Part shown: one piece after another, positions 37,029 to 48,219 of the stretch
Layout of the letters: each line of letters starts with the position of its first letter
Position numbering within the stretch: position 1 is the stretch's first letter
NCBI GenBank assembly: GCA_965153455.1
Contig: OZ234493.1
Location: forward strand, 32,850,213 to 32,914,212
Direction: 5' to 3'
DNA: 64,000 nucleotides
Source: Sphagnum compactum
Lineage: Eukaryota > Bryophyta > Sphagnopsida > Sphagnales
Translations under genes and position numbers: made by a program
The notes under the pieces: model-generated
The model's input: only the letters and a program-made list of their open reading frames with translations
What the model was told of the DNA's origin: nothing
The model's database searches: none

Positions 37029-38130
37029 ATGGGTAGATCAACAATTGAAGATGCAATGGATGTAGTGAAAGGACACACCTTTTTGAAGCATGCTAGCAAG
37101 TATTAGAACATTTTTTTGACTTCACTTTTAAATCACATCAATGGTAGAACCATAACAAGGAAAATGGGTTTGCAAGGTGTGCTAACAAATGAAGAGGATG
37201 CAGCAATAGTCACTTGGATTTTGAACATGCAAATGGTTGGCTTATCGATCACCTTTCAACAATTCAAATTGAAGGGTGTTGAAATCACACAAACTAGACC
37301 CATGGCATTCCAAGATGGTGTTTAAGGAGGTAGTTGGTGATATTAGTTGAAAAAATGACATCCAAAAACTAGTAAAAAGGGTAAAAGTTTTAAGGCAAAA
37401 GGGATAATTGACCAAACATGCCATATTTTTACCTCGATTTGGAAAAGTTGTACACAACACAAGTACCCACATACCTCATCTGAAATTTAGATGTGACATG
37501 GGTTGAAACAAGCAACAATTTGGTGCCCAAGTTTTGGCTAGGTGAGGTTCCTATGATGTTTATAACACCATCCCCAAGTTTCAATAGTGGTTGACTATGA
37601 ATTATGTTGTTAATGTAGCAAGGGTAGCTTTGCTTGCCTTTTACATTTTTAGAAGTGAAAAGATGTAGGAAGACTATTTAAAGGTATGTAAACCATGAAC
37701 ATGCATGGCCATGTCAAGAAAAACTTGGATGATTACATACCTTTTTAAGGAGTGGTTGTCTTTTTTCTAACAAATTTAACCTAGAGGGGATTTCTCAGAG
37801 AATTGTCATTTTTTGATTTTAAATATATAGGCATGGGTAACATGATGTCACAATGGAAGAATTTGAACAAGCAATTGAATTCAAGCTAAACATGGTGACC
37901 TTATTTTCCTATACATCACATGTGTTTCAACCACTACATATGACCTATTTCAAACCATTCAAGAATGCCTTTAAAAGGGAAAGAAATTGTGCTATGGTTG
38001 TCAATAATTATTTTGAACTAAACAAGATCACATTAGCAATGGGCGGACAAGGCTTTGGAAAAGTCCTTAAAAGAATACAATATAAAATCAAGGTTTAGGG
38101 TATATGAAATTTGGCCATTGAATCTTGCCA
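37029..38130 (+). pseudogene. Pogo/Tigger-like DDE transposase relic
   Basis: The translation from 37053 gives MDVVKGHTFLKHASKY-stop-N, then INGRTITRKMG, VLTNEEDAAIVTWILNMQ, LKGVEITQTRP, which is the N-terminal helix-turn-helix/CENP-B-like region of plant pogo-type transposases. After frameshifts come ARGSYDVYNTIPK-like, NYVVNVARVALLAFYIFR, ACKP-like TCMAMSRKTWM, and finally the frame 37853-38098 with SYTSHVFQPLHMTYFKPFKN, AFKRERNCAMVVNNY and KITLA, the conserved end of the DDE domain (TSH-LQPLDV-FKPFK). Stops and shifts interrupt it, and the DGHGSH catalytic block is degraded. Inverted ends were not identified. Confidence 0.85.
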
Positions 38131-38500
38131 CCATGGTTGAAAGTTTGGTTTGATCGAGGTGTTCATAACAACAGAAAAAAAGGATTGCAAAATTTTTTAT
38201 CATTTAGATGCAACAAATTAAACCAATGACATTGAGGATAAATTTGAAGCAACCACAAACCCACTGAATATTGTTGGTACATTTCAAACAACACCTACGA
38301 TGCCTCCTACCATAGTGGAGTGCCCTTCTTTACTCATAGTGCACACCTTGTTACTATGTAAAAATGTGACACAATCGTTTGACCCTAACAAGCAATTACG
38401 AACAAGATCAACTAATGTGAACTTGGAAGATCCTATTTTTAAATTAGACCTCCTACATACAATAATAACACATTAAAATAAGGAGAGAGATATAAATAAA
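38131..38500. other. Gene-free stretch behind the pogo relic
   Basis: May include the element's 3' end. No inverted repeat or gene was seen. Confidence 0.4.
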
Positions 38501-39450
38501 CAAAAAAATAAAAGGAGAGAAAAACAAACTTAGGAATTGTTGTTGTAGGTGGCAATGGAGATGGATTGAGGAGTAGGTTTTAAATGGCAATGGTGACGAA
38601 CTAAAGAACAACTATTGTAGGTAGAAATGGTGACAAACTCAAAAATTATAATTGCAAGTGGCAATCGCAATGATCATTTTCAAAGTTCTTGAGCTCTTCC
38701 TACACACACACAATTGTGTTCACATTAAAAGACAATGAAAGAAAGATAAGAAAGAAATAAACAAAAAGGGGAGAGAGAGAAGTGAATAAAATATAGGAAC
38801 AATTATGCAAGTGGTGTTGGCAACGAACTTAGGAACTTAAATAGCAAATGATGATGGTGATGATTGACTTTCTTAATAAAGCTCCTCGTGCACACAATAA
38901 TGAACCCATATAGAGAGAGGGGAAAAAAAAAGGATAAAAGAAAATTTAAGAAGGAGTTCTTGTAGGTGGCAATGGTGATGATTGACCAAAGCCCAAGCTC
39001 CTCTTGCACATGATGATGAACATATAGAAAGGGAGGAGGAGAGAGGGAAAGGAAAAAAGACAAAAAGGGAAGAGAATTGGGAGAGTGAGTGAAATCACTT
39101 AGGAGGTCCTACATAGGGTGACGGTGACTAACGAAAAGCCAAATCACTCCTCTTATAAATAGCGATGAAGATGTTGATGATGAGTTCATGAGATTTCACA
39201 AGCTTTGTTTTGGTGATGGTGTTTGTTTTCTCCTTGTGATAGAAAGAGAGATGATAAAAGAAAAAAAAAGAAAAAAAAGACGGAGGAAGAGCTCTTGGGA
39301 ATGCTCAAGCCCTTTTGGCTTTGGAAACCTCATGAGTTTTGTGAACTTGGTGATGGAATTCACCTTTTTCTTGTGACAAACAAAGAAATAAAAAGATGGT
39401 GTTTGTTTTCTTCTTGCATTATAAATAGAGAAAGAGACACTTAGAAAGCA
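38500..39450. repeat. Degenerate tandem field built on GTAGGTGGCAATGGTGATGA
   Basis: Related phrases occur near 38546 (GTAGGTGGCAATGGAGATG), 38615, 38653, 38808, 38962 (GTAGGTGGCAATGGTGATGA then TTGAC) and 39109. They alternate with purine-rich runs (AGAGAGAGGGGAAAAAAAAA, GGGAGGAGGAGAGAGGGAAA) and GCTCCTC(G/T)TGCACA. From 39185 two TTTTGGTGATGGTGTTTG / GATGGTGTTTGTTTTCTTCT units follow. The purine strand keeps spurious frames open (39196-39591). Confidence 0.6.
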
Positions 39451-41244
39451 TAGAACAAAAGTAGTACTTTGGGCCTTCCAAGTTGGTCTAGGGAAGGAGA
39501 GAGAGTTGCGGTGGCCATCCATTGCCACAACATTCTTCTTACTGATTTGGGGAGAGGCAAAAGAGGTAATTGAGATTGCCCTGAGTGGCACTAGCTTGGT
39601 TGTTAATTTTAGGATATTAAGTTATTTGTTCAAAACATTTCCTATTTCAAAACCCTAAACACACCTATGCCTATGCAGTTGGGGATTGATTATTTGAGAA
39701 TTTTGGTCCTTAAGCCAATTTTTTTTTCATAACTGAACAATAGTAAAAAGCAGTCCAAACCTATATGAGAGTTTATTGTGTTGTTCATGGAATGAATGGT
39801 GTCTTGCATAGGATTGTCAATGTTTGTTCACAAGGTGTAAAGTACATGGTATTAGGACAACCATGTGTGAAAGTTTTTTCAAACAAAGAGACCTCCCCAA
39901 CTTTGGGGGGCCATAACTTTCTCATTCTGGCTCAGAATTGAATGTTGTAAATGGCTACTAGTGCTGTGGCTTCAGGTTCACCTACACTCTTTGAAGATCA
40001 TGATCACTAACTGCATGATTACTGAACTCCTGGGATCCCACTTCTTAAGTTTTCACACACCGGCCGTTCTACCCTACCAATGGTCTCAAACATAAAAGAA
40101 AGCTATTTTTGAAGTTGTTGCAAATGCTAAATATTGTCCTTATTTCTTGCCACTCGTGGCCCTTTCCATGGTATGCTGATCATTTCTCTGACACAATTGT
40201 AAATTCAAATTATGAAACTCAGCGGAGGATTCAATCTGCAATATAAACCCATCACAAAAACGTCCCCATACATCTTAATATGTTCAAATCCCAAGTCAAT
40301 CAAGAAACCAAACTCTGAGATGGGGAACAAACACACAAATTTCTGGCAAGTGTGATAGATAGTCCATGTTTTGAACAGCAATAGTCCTGTTGCCTGCAAT
40401 GGCTATCCCATTTCTAGGCTATATAGTTGGTACCTGGAAGGAAGAGGGCATAGGTTAACTTATTGTCATGCAGCGATGCTCAGATTTTTTTCTGGAACTG
40501 TCTGACCCAGAGTCATGTTATTTGAGCTGATAGGTATCTTGATGAAGGTCTGTTTCAGCAAAAGTAGGTGACAACATACCTTGCATACCCCTTTCCATTA
40601 TAGAGCTAATCCATAATGAAGCTTTATATCTAGCAGATCTCATTTCCAGCATGTGGGAGTGTCTCAAATTTCAACGGGTCTTGTGCACCATGCTCTGGAA
40701 TCAATCTGAATCCCTGAATGACTGCAGTGCCGTTGCAAATCCAAATGCTTGGTGTACAGTAGAGTCACCTCTCATGGTTTACCATACCTGAGAGACACAA
40801 ACCACAATAGGGAAAAAGCTTCAAAGACACAGGCATGAAAGAAATAACATAAAGAACTAACTCACAAGTGCATCAAGGCATGTTTTTGCAGTTGACAGAG
40901 ATCTTCATAGAAAAGAAGTGCTTCTGCTATCAAACGGTTCATCATCAATCTTCACCAACACAGATAAATATAATTAAAAAATAAGGAAATGCACTGATAG
41001 GATGCCTAGGAGTTTTCGTGTTTTCATGATCTACAAGGACCACAGGAAACAATTTGAGATAATTATGGGTGAATTGGACCTTGAAGTTAATCAACACATT
41101 CTACTGAAGCACAGAAGATCACATACGTAGCCAAGATTGTAAACTCATGCTTAAACAAGAACTTCCTTTAGAATGTATTGGCTCTGGTTCACCAGAATTC
41201 TTGACAATTTATTGTCCATCCCTTCCTGAGAATCTATCTGGAAG
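39451..41244. other. Gene-free stretch
   Basis: No gene was recognised. It is less AT-rich than the desert to the left. The 64-codon frame at 40205-40399 (minus) and a short coherent minus-strand translation around 40640-40760 could be remnants of something coding, but no family was recognised. Confidence 0.4.
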
Positions 41245-41835
41245 GCTATGTCTTCACTGCATCCAAAAAGATCAGATGGGCTGACAGAGATGTTAAGATA
41301 GAGATAGGAATGCTGTTCAAAAGAGAGACTGCTGAAGACATTCAGATAGCACCTGAAGATCATGGTGGGGGTCACTGAAGCATTGTTCCATGAGTTGGTT
41401 GTCTTCACCACATCCGAAAGAGATCAGACAGGCTGGCAGAGATGTTCAGATAGAGAGACCAGTGAAGATATTCAGATAGCACATGAAGATCATGATGGGG
41501 TTCACTGAAGCATTTGTTCCACGGGTTGGTTGTCTCCACCACATCCAGAAAGATCAGATAGGCTGGCAGAGATGTTCAGACAGAGACAGGAAGACTGCTC
41601 AGAGAGAGAGGCCAGTGAAGACATTCAAATAGCACATGAAGATCACGATGGGGTTCACTGAAGCATTCGTTCCCAGGGTTGGTGGTTTTCACCACATCCA
41701 AAAAGATCGTATAGGCTGGTAGAGATGTTGAGAGAGAGATACAAATGCTGCTCACAAGAGAGAATGGTGAATATATTCAGATAGCACATGAAGATCATGA
41801 TGGGAGTTCACTGCAGCATTGGTTCCAGGGGCTGT
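41245..41835. repeat. Four-unit tandem repeat upstream of the PLAC8 gene
   Basis: Units of 151, 131, 153 and about 140 bp, marked by ATCC(A/G)(A/G)AAAGATC at 41262, 41412, 41543 and 41696. Each contains GGCTG(A/G)CAGAGATGTT, CATTCAGATAGCACATGAAG then ATCA, and GGTTCACTGAAGCATT. Unit 2 lacks a ~20-bp AGGAATGCTGTTCA-type segment present in the others. The array ends about 840 bp before the start codon at 42672, so it lies in or near the promoter. Confidence 0.88.
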
Positions 41836-42239
41836 TGGTCTACAACCATCAAACCACAAGCAGACACCACAAAAAACACCAAAGAAACCTGCAGTTTTCT
41901 TTTTGTCAGCATGGGCAGTCAGTATGCAAGGACTGTTACCTCAGGCATCAGATGTCAAGCAAGGAAGCACAGTCCTCAATCAAATGTTTGTGTGAGAGTG
42001 ATAAACACTGCTTCTCCTCTAGAACATATACTCCCTTGCCATCCAATACTCCCCTCCATCACCAACTTGAAATGACAACAGCAGCAGCACCAGATGAATC
42101 ATACACTTTCCTCTTCCATCTAGTAAATCCTTGCCACCACCAGATCGATACCTAATGCAGCATAGCACCATGGGATGGATTGCCGAGTATGGATAGGGGC
42201 TCCTGAAAGACCTGAACCAGCCAGACGAATCCAACCCCC

Positions 42240-42607
42240 AAACCCTAAATCCACAATCCCCCAACCCGTGAAGAAATTCCCAGTAAAACCCACAGTCGGG
42301 CGTTTGGGTGTCGGTAGATGCGCACATTCGAGGTCGCGCAATTCGCGGACGGATGTTGCACGGAACGCGCAAGGGACGTTTTCCTTCAAACGAGGAGGAA
42401 CAGCAACATGACTTGTAATTAGGGTTTCAAGGTTTGGACCCCGACGACTACCAGGCATTTGCAGTTCTCCGCTTCCTCGTCTTTTCTTTTCTGGTGGACA
42501 ATGCGGACATCTTCATCTTTGCTTTTGCTGTTTTCCCTGCATTTGTAGTATGTGGATGGGAAATGGTGCAACTCGGTTGTCGCGTCTTTGCTGAGCATTA
42601 GGGTTTA
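42240..42607 (+). promoter_or_regulatory. Promoter/5'UTR of the PLAC8 gene with three telo-box motifs
   Basis: AAACCCTAA at 42240-42248 and TTAGGGTTT at 42419-42427 and 42598-42606 lie within 430 bp upstream of the ATG. A fourth TAGGGTTTT lies in intron 1 near 42836. Telo-box words are frequent in promoters of broadly expressed plant genes. The surrounding 42150-42490 is GC-richer with CpG, and CT-rich DNA (42470-42492) precedes the start. No TATA box can be pinned down. Confidence 0.55.
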
Positions 42608-42671
42608 GAAGAGCGGGAGTGTGGGTGGTGGAGATTCCAGAAGAGTGCGGTGGTGGGTTCAAGATCTGGAA

Positions 42672-45600
42672 ATGGCTGCGCCGGAGGAAACTTCTGCGTC
42701 TCGGTATGTGAAGCTGGTGAAGGAGCAAGAGGCGCCCGTGGAGGACATCCGGCCGGGAGAGCTCAATCAGCCAGTACATGTGCCTCAGGTGGTTGTTGTT
42801 CTTGAGCTGTGTTTTTTTCCCCACATTCTAGATCTAGGGTTTTGCGGATCTGTTTGAAGATCTTGTGTGGGGTTTTGCCGTCTGTTACGGAGTTTGTTTT
42901 CTGGATGTGTAATCCGAAATGCTCTTGACCTGCTGCTGCACTTCTCTGTGTAACTCTCAGTCTTTTCTTACTCTATCTATGGATCCTCAGTTCTCTCTTG
43001 ATCTGCAGACTTGAAGAGACTTCAGACCAGAGGCAAGAAGAAACAGGTTCAATGTAATTATGATATAGTTTTATGTGATTTCTGTTGATCAAAAAAGAAT
43101 TTACAGTTGGTGGTTGGTGTGGTTGTTGGATAGCTGGTGGTGCACAAGTGTGCGGAATGTGGCCAGCCTCTACCCGACAGCTATGAACCACCTAGCAATG
43201 AACCTTGGACAACAGGGATTCTTGGATGTGGCGAAGACATGGATTCCTGTGAGCTTTCCTGCACCCTCTTCCATAAAACCCATCACCTCTCCATCTCTCT
43301 CATCAAATCTGAATCTTCTCTGAGTGCTGTCTCCTCGAACACACAGATCTATGTGCTGTACCAAGTGTCAGTAATCCATTCTAGCTAAAGTTATGTTGAC
43401 AATTTAAGTGCCCTGCTGATGAGTACATATGTGAATCATAGCAAGCTTGTCTCTTGAGTGCCAGCCAATGTCATGATTGAGTCTTTCTGTTGCTTCTGGA
43501 AATGCAATAAAAACTCTGGATGCAGTTTTTGTGTAATAGTTGCCCAGATTTTGGGCTGATTGGTGTATAGTTATCTACACCCACTGTTGGGAGCTGATGA
43601 AGTCAGTGTGTAGTCATGGCAGCTCATGACTGCTATTTGTGATGAAGAAGGTGACAGTTTGATACTTTGAAAGTGACTCTGATTGCATTTATTTTCATGT
43701 TTTCTTCTAATTTTTGTTTGTGGATATTTCTCTACAATTTCATAGATATGTGAATCGTACCGAGGCTTCAGAAGATGCATATCAAAGTAGATGAATTATC
43801 TTGAGTTGATGAAGTCACCCAAGAACACCAAGTACATCAATAGTACTTTTCTTTCCAAAGGGTTTCATCTTGTTTTTTATGTTTCAAACCTGGGAACCTC
43901 AGCCTTGAAAAAAAGATTCCAAAAACATGGAATCCAAATTTTTTTCCAAGTTTGCTTTTTCTTCTTTTGAGTATAGACTTTGAAGTCCTTGACTTTGACA
44001 AGTTAAAGATCCAACCTTTGCCCTTTCGCTATGATAGTCCCTTGCTTCCTTTCTCTTATGTTGATTGCACAGACCTTAAAAGATTCCAGCTCTCTTTTGT
44101 TATCACCTACATGGACAAATGTAGTAATAACTTTGTGTTTTTGTCAGAAGCATTGGGTTGTGTCAGTTTCAATGATATTATTTCTCTTGTAAAGTCTAGG
44201 TTGTCAGAATCTGCAGTTAAATTCTTCATAGTTCTTTCAACACTGTTATTAAGTTTAAGGCAAAGTGTGGACCTTGTCTTCCTTTTCTTTTTGCAGTTTG
44301 GATGTTTGACAAAGACAACAGTCTGATTCTTGTCCAATTTCCTTACAAGTTGTCCTTAGTACGAAGGTTTGTTGATGATCTCTTTGTTCCTGTTATCCTT
44401 GATTTTTCCAACTTCATGTATCTAGACAAACAGTCTATCAGTGGTGGCATATACCCAAAATCATTTTGTGAGCTTCATTGATGGATCTATTCTAATGTCT
44501 TCTCTTGCAAATTCTTGTATTTAGCAACATCCCAAGATTCCAAATTGACATTTTTGACAACTGTTCTCAGACAGAATATGCAGGTATCAACATGATTTGT
44601 ATGCCTCATTTGAATTCCAATATTTCAGATTCTGCAATATTTGGAGCAGTCAATAGTCAGTTCTCTAGTTTCTTAAGGCTTTTGTAGTCTAAAGCCTTAA
44701 GAAGTTCTTCGTAGCTCAAATGGTTAGTTTAAGAGTTCTTTGTAGGTCAAATTGCAAACTTAATTGACCTGTCTGCTGAACAAGAAGGGTTACTCTTCAA
44801 AGTTTTTTGCTGATCTGCCTTCTCTGTCCCTGATCCTTTTTTTGAGAAGGAATTCCTGGATCCATGCCGGCTTACTATGAAGAGCAGCTTGCAACTAACT
44901 TCAAAGTTTGTCTGGAACATTTAGATTTGAGACATCTGGTTTGTGCTGAAGACACTCCCACAAACCCACAAGATCTTTGGAGGGAGAGGGCATGGCAATT
45001 GATCTTGGGGCTGCAATTCTGCCAATTGTGAGAGTTGCACATGTCCCTTGCTTCTGAGAGTAGATCTACAAACACGGGCAGGAACTGAAGGGATCATTGC
45101 TTTGTGCACAGGTTGGAGAGGCTTCTTTTGCCCTTGTGTTTTATTTGGGCACAATGTTGAGAGGATGAAGGATGATGTGCAGTGGACTACACCATGTGTA
45201 TGCCATGCTATCTTTGTGGAGGGAGGCATTGCACTGGGATGTGTCACCTTGGCACTTCATGGCTTGAATCCAAAAGCAGTGTTTCTTATAGGGGAGGGCC
45301 TGGTGTTTGCATGGTGGATGTGTGGTATCTATACTGGCCTCTTTAGGCAGGAGCTCCAGCGAAAATACCACCTTCAGGTTATCATCTTCTCATTTTGCTA
45401 GATTTCAGCTAAACCCCTGTTTGTGTTAAGGATTACTCAGAGTAAGGATGCCCCTGGAAGATGACAGAAAAGTGCATGTGTGTGTGTGGCCTGCAGAACA
45501 AACCTTGTGACCCATGCATGGTACACTGCTGTTTGCACTGGTGTGCATTGTGTCAAGAGCACCGTGAAATGCAGGGCCGGCTCTCAGACAACTTAGTCAC

Positions 45601-45709
45601 ACCAATGACTGTCATCAATCCACCTGAGCCTCAAGAAATGGGCAGTCGTGATACTGCCACTGTGGAGCACAAGGAGCATGCAGAAATTCAGCTTTCAGAG
45701 ATTAATTAG
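42672..45709 (+). CDS. CNR6: Cell number regulator 6-like PLAC8 protein, four exons
   Basis: Exons 42672-42788, 43134-43248, 45112-45377 and 45497-45709 join to 236 codons plus stop, close to the usual length of CNR6 proteins. The ATG has G at -3 and G at +4. Residues 1-39 contain SRYVKL and GELNQPV; 40-78 contain [15 protein letters not shown] and PWTTGILGC; the PLAC8 core follows with FFCPCVLFG (82-90), [11 protein letters not shown] (106-116), a hydrophobic helix 110-126 and a second 133-152 ([16 protein letters not shown]). Exon 4 has [20 protein letters not shown] (170-189) and an acidic tail. The family consists of small cysteine-rich membrane proteins; relatives affect organ cell number (fw2.2, CNR1) or metal transport (PCR), while the role of the CNR6 group itself is not settled. 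Cysteines and membrane segments are intact, so the gene looks functional. Confidence 0.95.
42789..43133 (+). other. Intron 1 of the PLAC8 gene
   Basis: 345 bp, CAG|GTGGTT to GGATAG|CTG, phase 0 between NQPVHVPQ and LVVHKCAEC. Confidence 0.85.
43440..44865 (+). pseudogene. Penelope-like relic inside intron 2 (copy A), tail sequence upstream of RT
   Basis: 43440-43700 resembles the 3' tails of copies B and C (GCCAGCCAATGTCATGATTG / GCTTCTGGAAATGCAATAAA / GAGCTGATGAAGTCAG). The RT follows: the 43952-44326 frame has an N-terminal region with [12 protein letters not shown]. After frameshifts and an apparent loss of the central fingers/palm part come [12 protein letters not shown] (DD pair at about 44367), [36 protein letters not shown] and [10 protein letters not shown]. 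Tail DNA in front of the RT matches the pseudo-LTR arrangement of Penelope-like elements. Stops and shifts show it is inactive. Confidence 0.72.
43575..43631 (+). other. Conserved double hairpin in the tail of copy A
   Basis: Hairpin 1: CTACAC (43575-43580) with GTGTAG (43608-43613), continued by ACTG/CAGT, its loop holding GAGCTGATGA. Hairpin 2: AGTCATG (43612-43618) with CATGACT (43625-43631), a perfect 7-bp stem and 6-nt loop. The paired bases differ from those of copies B and C while pairing is kept. Confidence 0.68.
45378..45496 (+). other. Intron 3 of the PLAC8 gene
   Basis: 119 bp, CTTCAG|GTTATC to CCTGCAG|AAC, phase 0 between KYHLQ and NKPCDPC. It contains a GTGTGTGTGTG run just before the acceptor. 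Confidence 0.88.
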
Positions 45710-45881
45710 TCTTTGTGAATGGTCTTTGTTGTAGTGAAGAATTTTTAAGGTGCGTTGTGTGCCTGCCTGCTCCAGATCAAATGCATTCCTGGGCTGAGGT
45801 TGAATAGCTTTTGGAGGGCTATATTCTGGTCATGTCTTCACTTTCATTCATTTGAATTGACAAGGGCATTGGAATTTGACA

Positions 45882-46720
45882 AGCTGTGAAACAAAGTCCT
45901 CAAGGTATATCCTGTGATCTCTTTCACAGATGTTCTCAACCAGAGTATGCAGGTATTCAAATGATTTGCATGCCTCATGTTAAATCCAATATCTCAATTA
46001 CTGCTAAGTTGGGAGTTATCAATAGTCGATTTTACAGGTTTTTGAGGCTTCGTAGTTGTAAAGAGTTCTTCGTCTCTCAGATGGTCAGTCTTATTGTCCT
46101 TCTGAAAAATAAAGGCTACCCTCTAAAGATTCTGTTAAAGGGGACTAGAGGGTTGCTCAATAAGGAAAAATTCCTTTTTGGAATTTCAGAATTTGGAGTA
46201 TTCCAAATGATTCTGTATAAAGTCTTGTAAGTGGGGAGCTTCTTGTAAGCCCACTTGGTCTTTATTCTTCTCTGCTCTCCTTTTCTGTGTGTTTTGTCTA
46301 TCCTGTTGTGTTTTCTGTTTTTTGTTATCTCCTTGTGTTGTTGTTTGTTGCTATCCAGTAGCATGGCTGAGTCTTCCCTTTGCTTCCTGAATTGCAGCAG
46401 AAACTTGGTACACAAGTTAGCATTTTCACTGGCCTTTACCCACTGTAGGGAGTGATGAAGTCAGTGGGAAAGTTGTGATAGAGAAGTCACTATCATATAT
46501 GCTACTGTTGATGATCCTTAAACAGGTGTTAGACTGGCACTATTGTTCATACTGCTTTTGTGTTTTATGTCATTTTTTGTTTCTTGGTTCTTTGTTCTTT
46601 GTTTTGTCTTTCCTTCTTTGGAATTCTCTGTGGCTGGTTGAAGAAGTGTTAACCTTGCTTTGCCTTAATCATGAGAATCGAGATTTCTCGATTCTTATGA
46701 GAGATATTTGAATTGACAAC
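45882..46720 (+). pseudogene. 5'-truncated Penelope-like relic behind the PLAC8 gene (copy B)
   Basis: The frame 45886-46230 (114 codons) gives SPQGISCDLFHRCSQPEYAG, MICMPHVKSNIS, GVINSRFYRFLRL, SLIVLLKNKGYPLKILLKG and FLFGISEFG, co-linear with copy C. Similarity starts abruptly near AAACAAAGTCCTCAAGG (about 45890), so the copy is truncated inside the RT, as target-primed reverse transcription often leaves it. A ~490-bp tail follows (46231-46720), very similar to that of copy C, including GTGGGGAGCTTC at its start and AGAAATCTCGATT-type sequence at its end (read as GAGATTTCTCGATTCTTATG). Confidence 0.75.
46439..46495 (+). other. Conserved double hairpin in the tail of copy B
   Basis: CCCACTG (46439-46445) pairs perfectly with CAGTGGG (46462-46468). 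TGATAG (46476-46481) pairs with CTATCA (46490-46495). Spacing matches copies A and C. Confidence 0.68.
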
Positions 46721-48219
46721 AGCAGCATACTCCCAGTACATCATCATGGGTACATGTGTGATCCTGTAATAGTGCCTTGATTCTGGTACAGTAAACCCTG
46801 CATGTGGGTATTTATGGTAGCTAAATCTGAAACCCTAATCCCTAAGTGGAACCTGCGATGCCATTGACAGAACATCAAGATGAAGGCTTGTTCCTACTCT
46901 TTGGGCATCAGTGCAGTAGTGCTTGGTTGCATGGGTTTTCATTCTGGACGGGCGTCCATCATAACATTCTCTGGCACCGTGCAGTGGTTTGGGTTGGTTC
47001 CCTGCCTTGCTGTTGACAAGACCCAGTTCTGAGGAAGACTATTTCCAAGCACAACTGGGTTGTGCAACACTGTTTTCACTACTTTGGGGGGGACACATTC
47101 AGGGTCCAGTGATGGGTGGAGTCAATGTAATGCAGTCAGGTTTGTTGATTTTCTCCTCTATGCCAACACAAAGAAAGTGCCTTGAGGACCACAGGGGATT
47201 TTAGACCAGTGGACTGTCTAGATTGTGTTCTTTCAGATCAGCTGGATGAAGTCTTTCAGTGCATCTTTTACTACCTGCAAAATCATCTAGAGCCTTGGTA
47301 ATCTACAACTACCAGGGATTCCAAACCACTCGTCATTCTTTTGCTTAATCCTCCACTTGTTGGCCAATTGTGGTCAGGAAATTATGGAGCAAATTCAATT
47401 TTTTTGATAGATGCAGAATGAGAATGATCTGAAGTTTTTTGACAAAAATAAAACTCAAGCTGCCCCTCATCATGTAATCCTTTATTTGCAGGAAAGGAAC
47501 ATCAAGAGGATGGTGGGTCAATGGGCAAACCCAGATGCTCATTTGTTGTTTCAATGTTGTACAATTACTGTCATTTATCTGTGCAAACTATTACAGGGTC
47601 AAACATCTGGTGAAATGTTGAAAGGAGGGTTGTCATGTCAAGCAGCTGCATGTCAAAAGAGGACAGAATATATGCAACACAATAAGAGAACTCATGGACA
47701 ATTTTTTTTGTCACAAGTCAAGTAGCAGATATGGATATGGTATGACCTCATAATGTGCACTCTAAACTCCCATACCATGATCTGCCAACTCTCCCTCCAC
47801 TTCAAATGAACCAAATTCAACTTGCAACAAACAATTACTGATAACAACACAGCTGTGAACTTTGCAACCTTCTTCATCCCAATGCCTTCATAATTGACTT
47901 TCAAATCAGCAACTGGCAGACACTGACACACTAACTGAAGCCTGGAAAACAAATTTGGAATTTCAATTGACCTAAACCAAGATCTTGACACAAAAGGCAC
48001 AAAGGCAAAAATGAGCACTAAAACTCAAAGAAAAGACTTGCAAGAAAAGAGTACAAACAAACCAATGAGTGGCATCTGGCTGGCTTGCAGCTCCTTGGAT
48101 ATCAAAGCTTAAATATTATTGCATTGTAGTTGAACATCAATTTTGTCCATGACCACCACCTGAAGCTTTCTTTGCTTGAATGTTGCAGGGGTGTTCATGA
48201 ACAAAGCAATCAGACATGA
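46721..48219. other. Convergent intergenic stretch between the PLAC8 and 886-codon genes
   Basis: Probably holds the 3' UTRs of the convergent genes. Frames of 104 codons (47411-47725, plus) and 108 codons (47692-48018, minus) carry no recognisable domain. Confidence 0.4.

Larger units (their letters stand above)
43249..45111 (+). other. Intron 2 of the PLAC8 gene, enlarged by a retroelement
   Basis: 1863 bp, TCCT|GTGAGC to GCACAG|GTTGG. It splits the Cys-78 codon (T + GT). Most of the intron is Penelope-like copy A (43440-44865), in the same orientation as the gene, with no effect on the reconstructed reading frame. Confidence 0.88.

Noticed and set aside
39196-39591. A 131-codon minus-strand frame
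   Set aside because: It lies in a purine/pyrimidine-skewed degenerate repeat, has runs of Phe/Leu from TTC/CTT tracts and shows no domain.
42019-42458. Frames of 78-117 codons in the PLAC8 upstream region as a divergent gene
   Set aside because: They overlap each other on both strands, show no domain, and lie in a GC-rich leader where stops are rare by chance.
43590-43610. CTGATGA in the Penelope-like tails as a hammerhead ribozyme core
   Set aside because: Penelope-like elements are known to carry hammerheads, so this was tested by eye. No GAAA box, stem II or cleavage-site stem fits around CTGATGA in any of the three copies; the conserved pairing instead puts CTGATGA in a hairpin loop, and copy B lacks the C.
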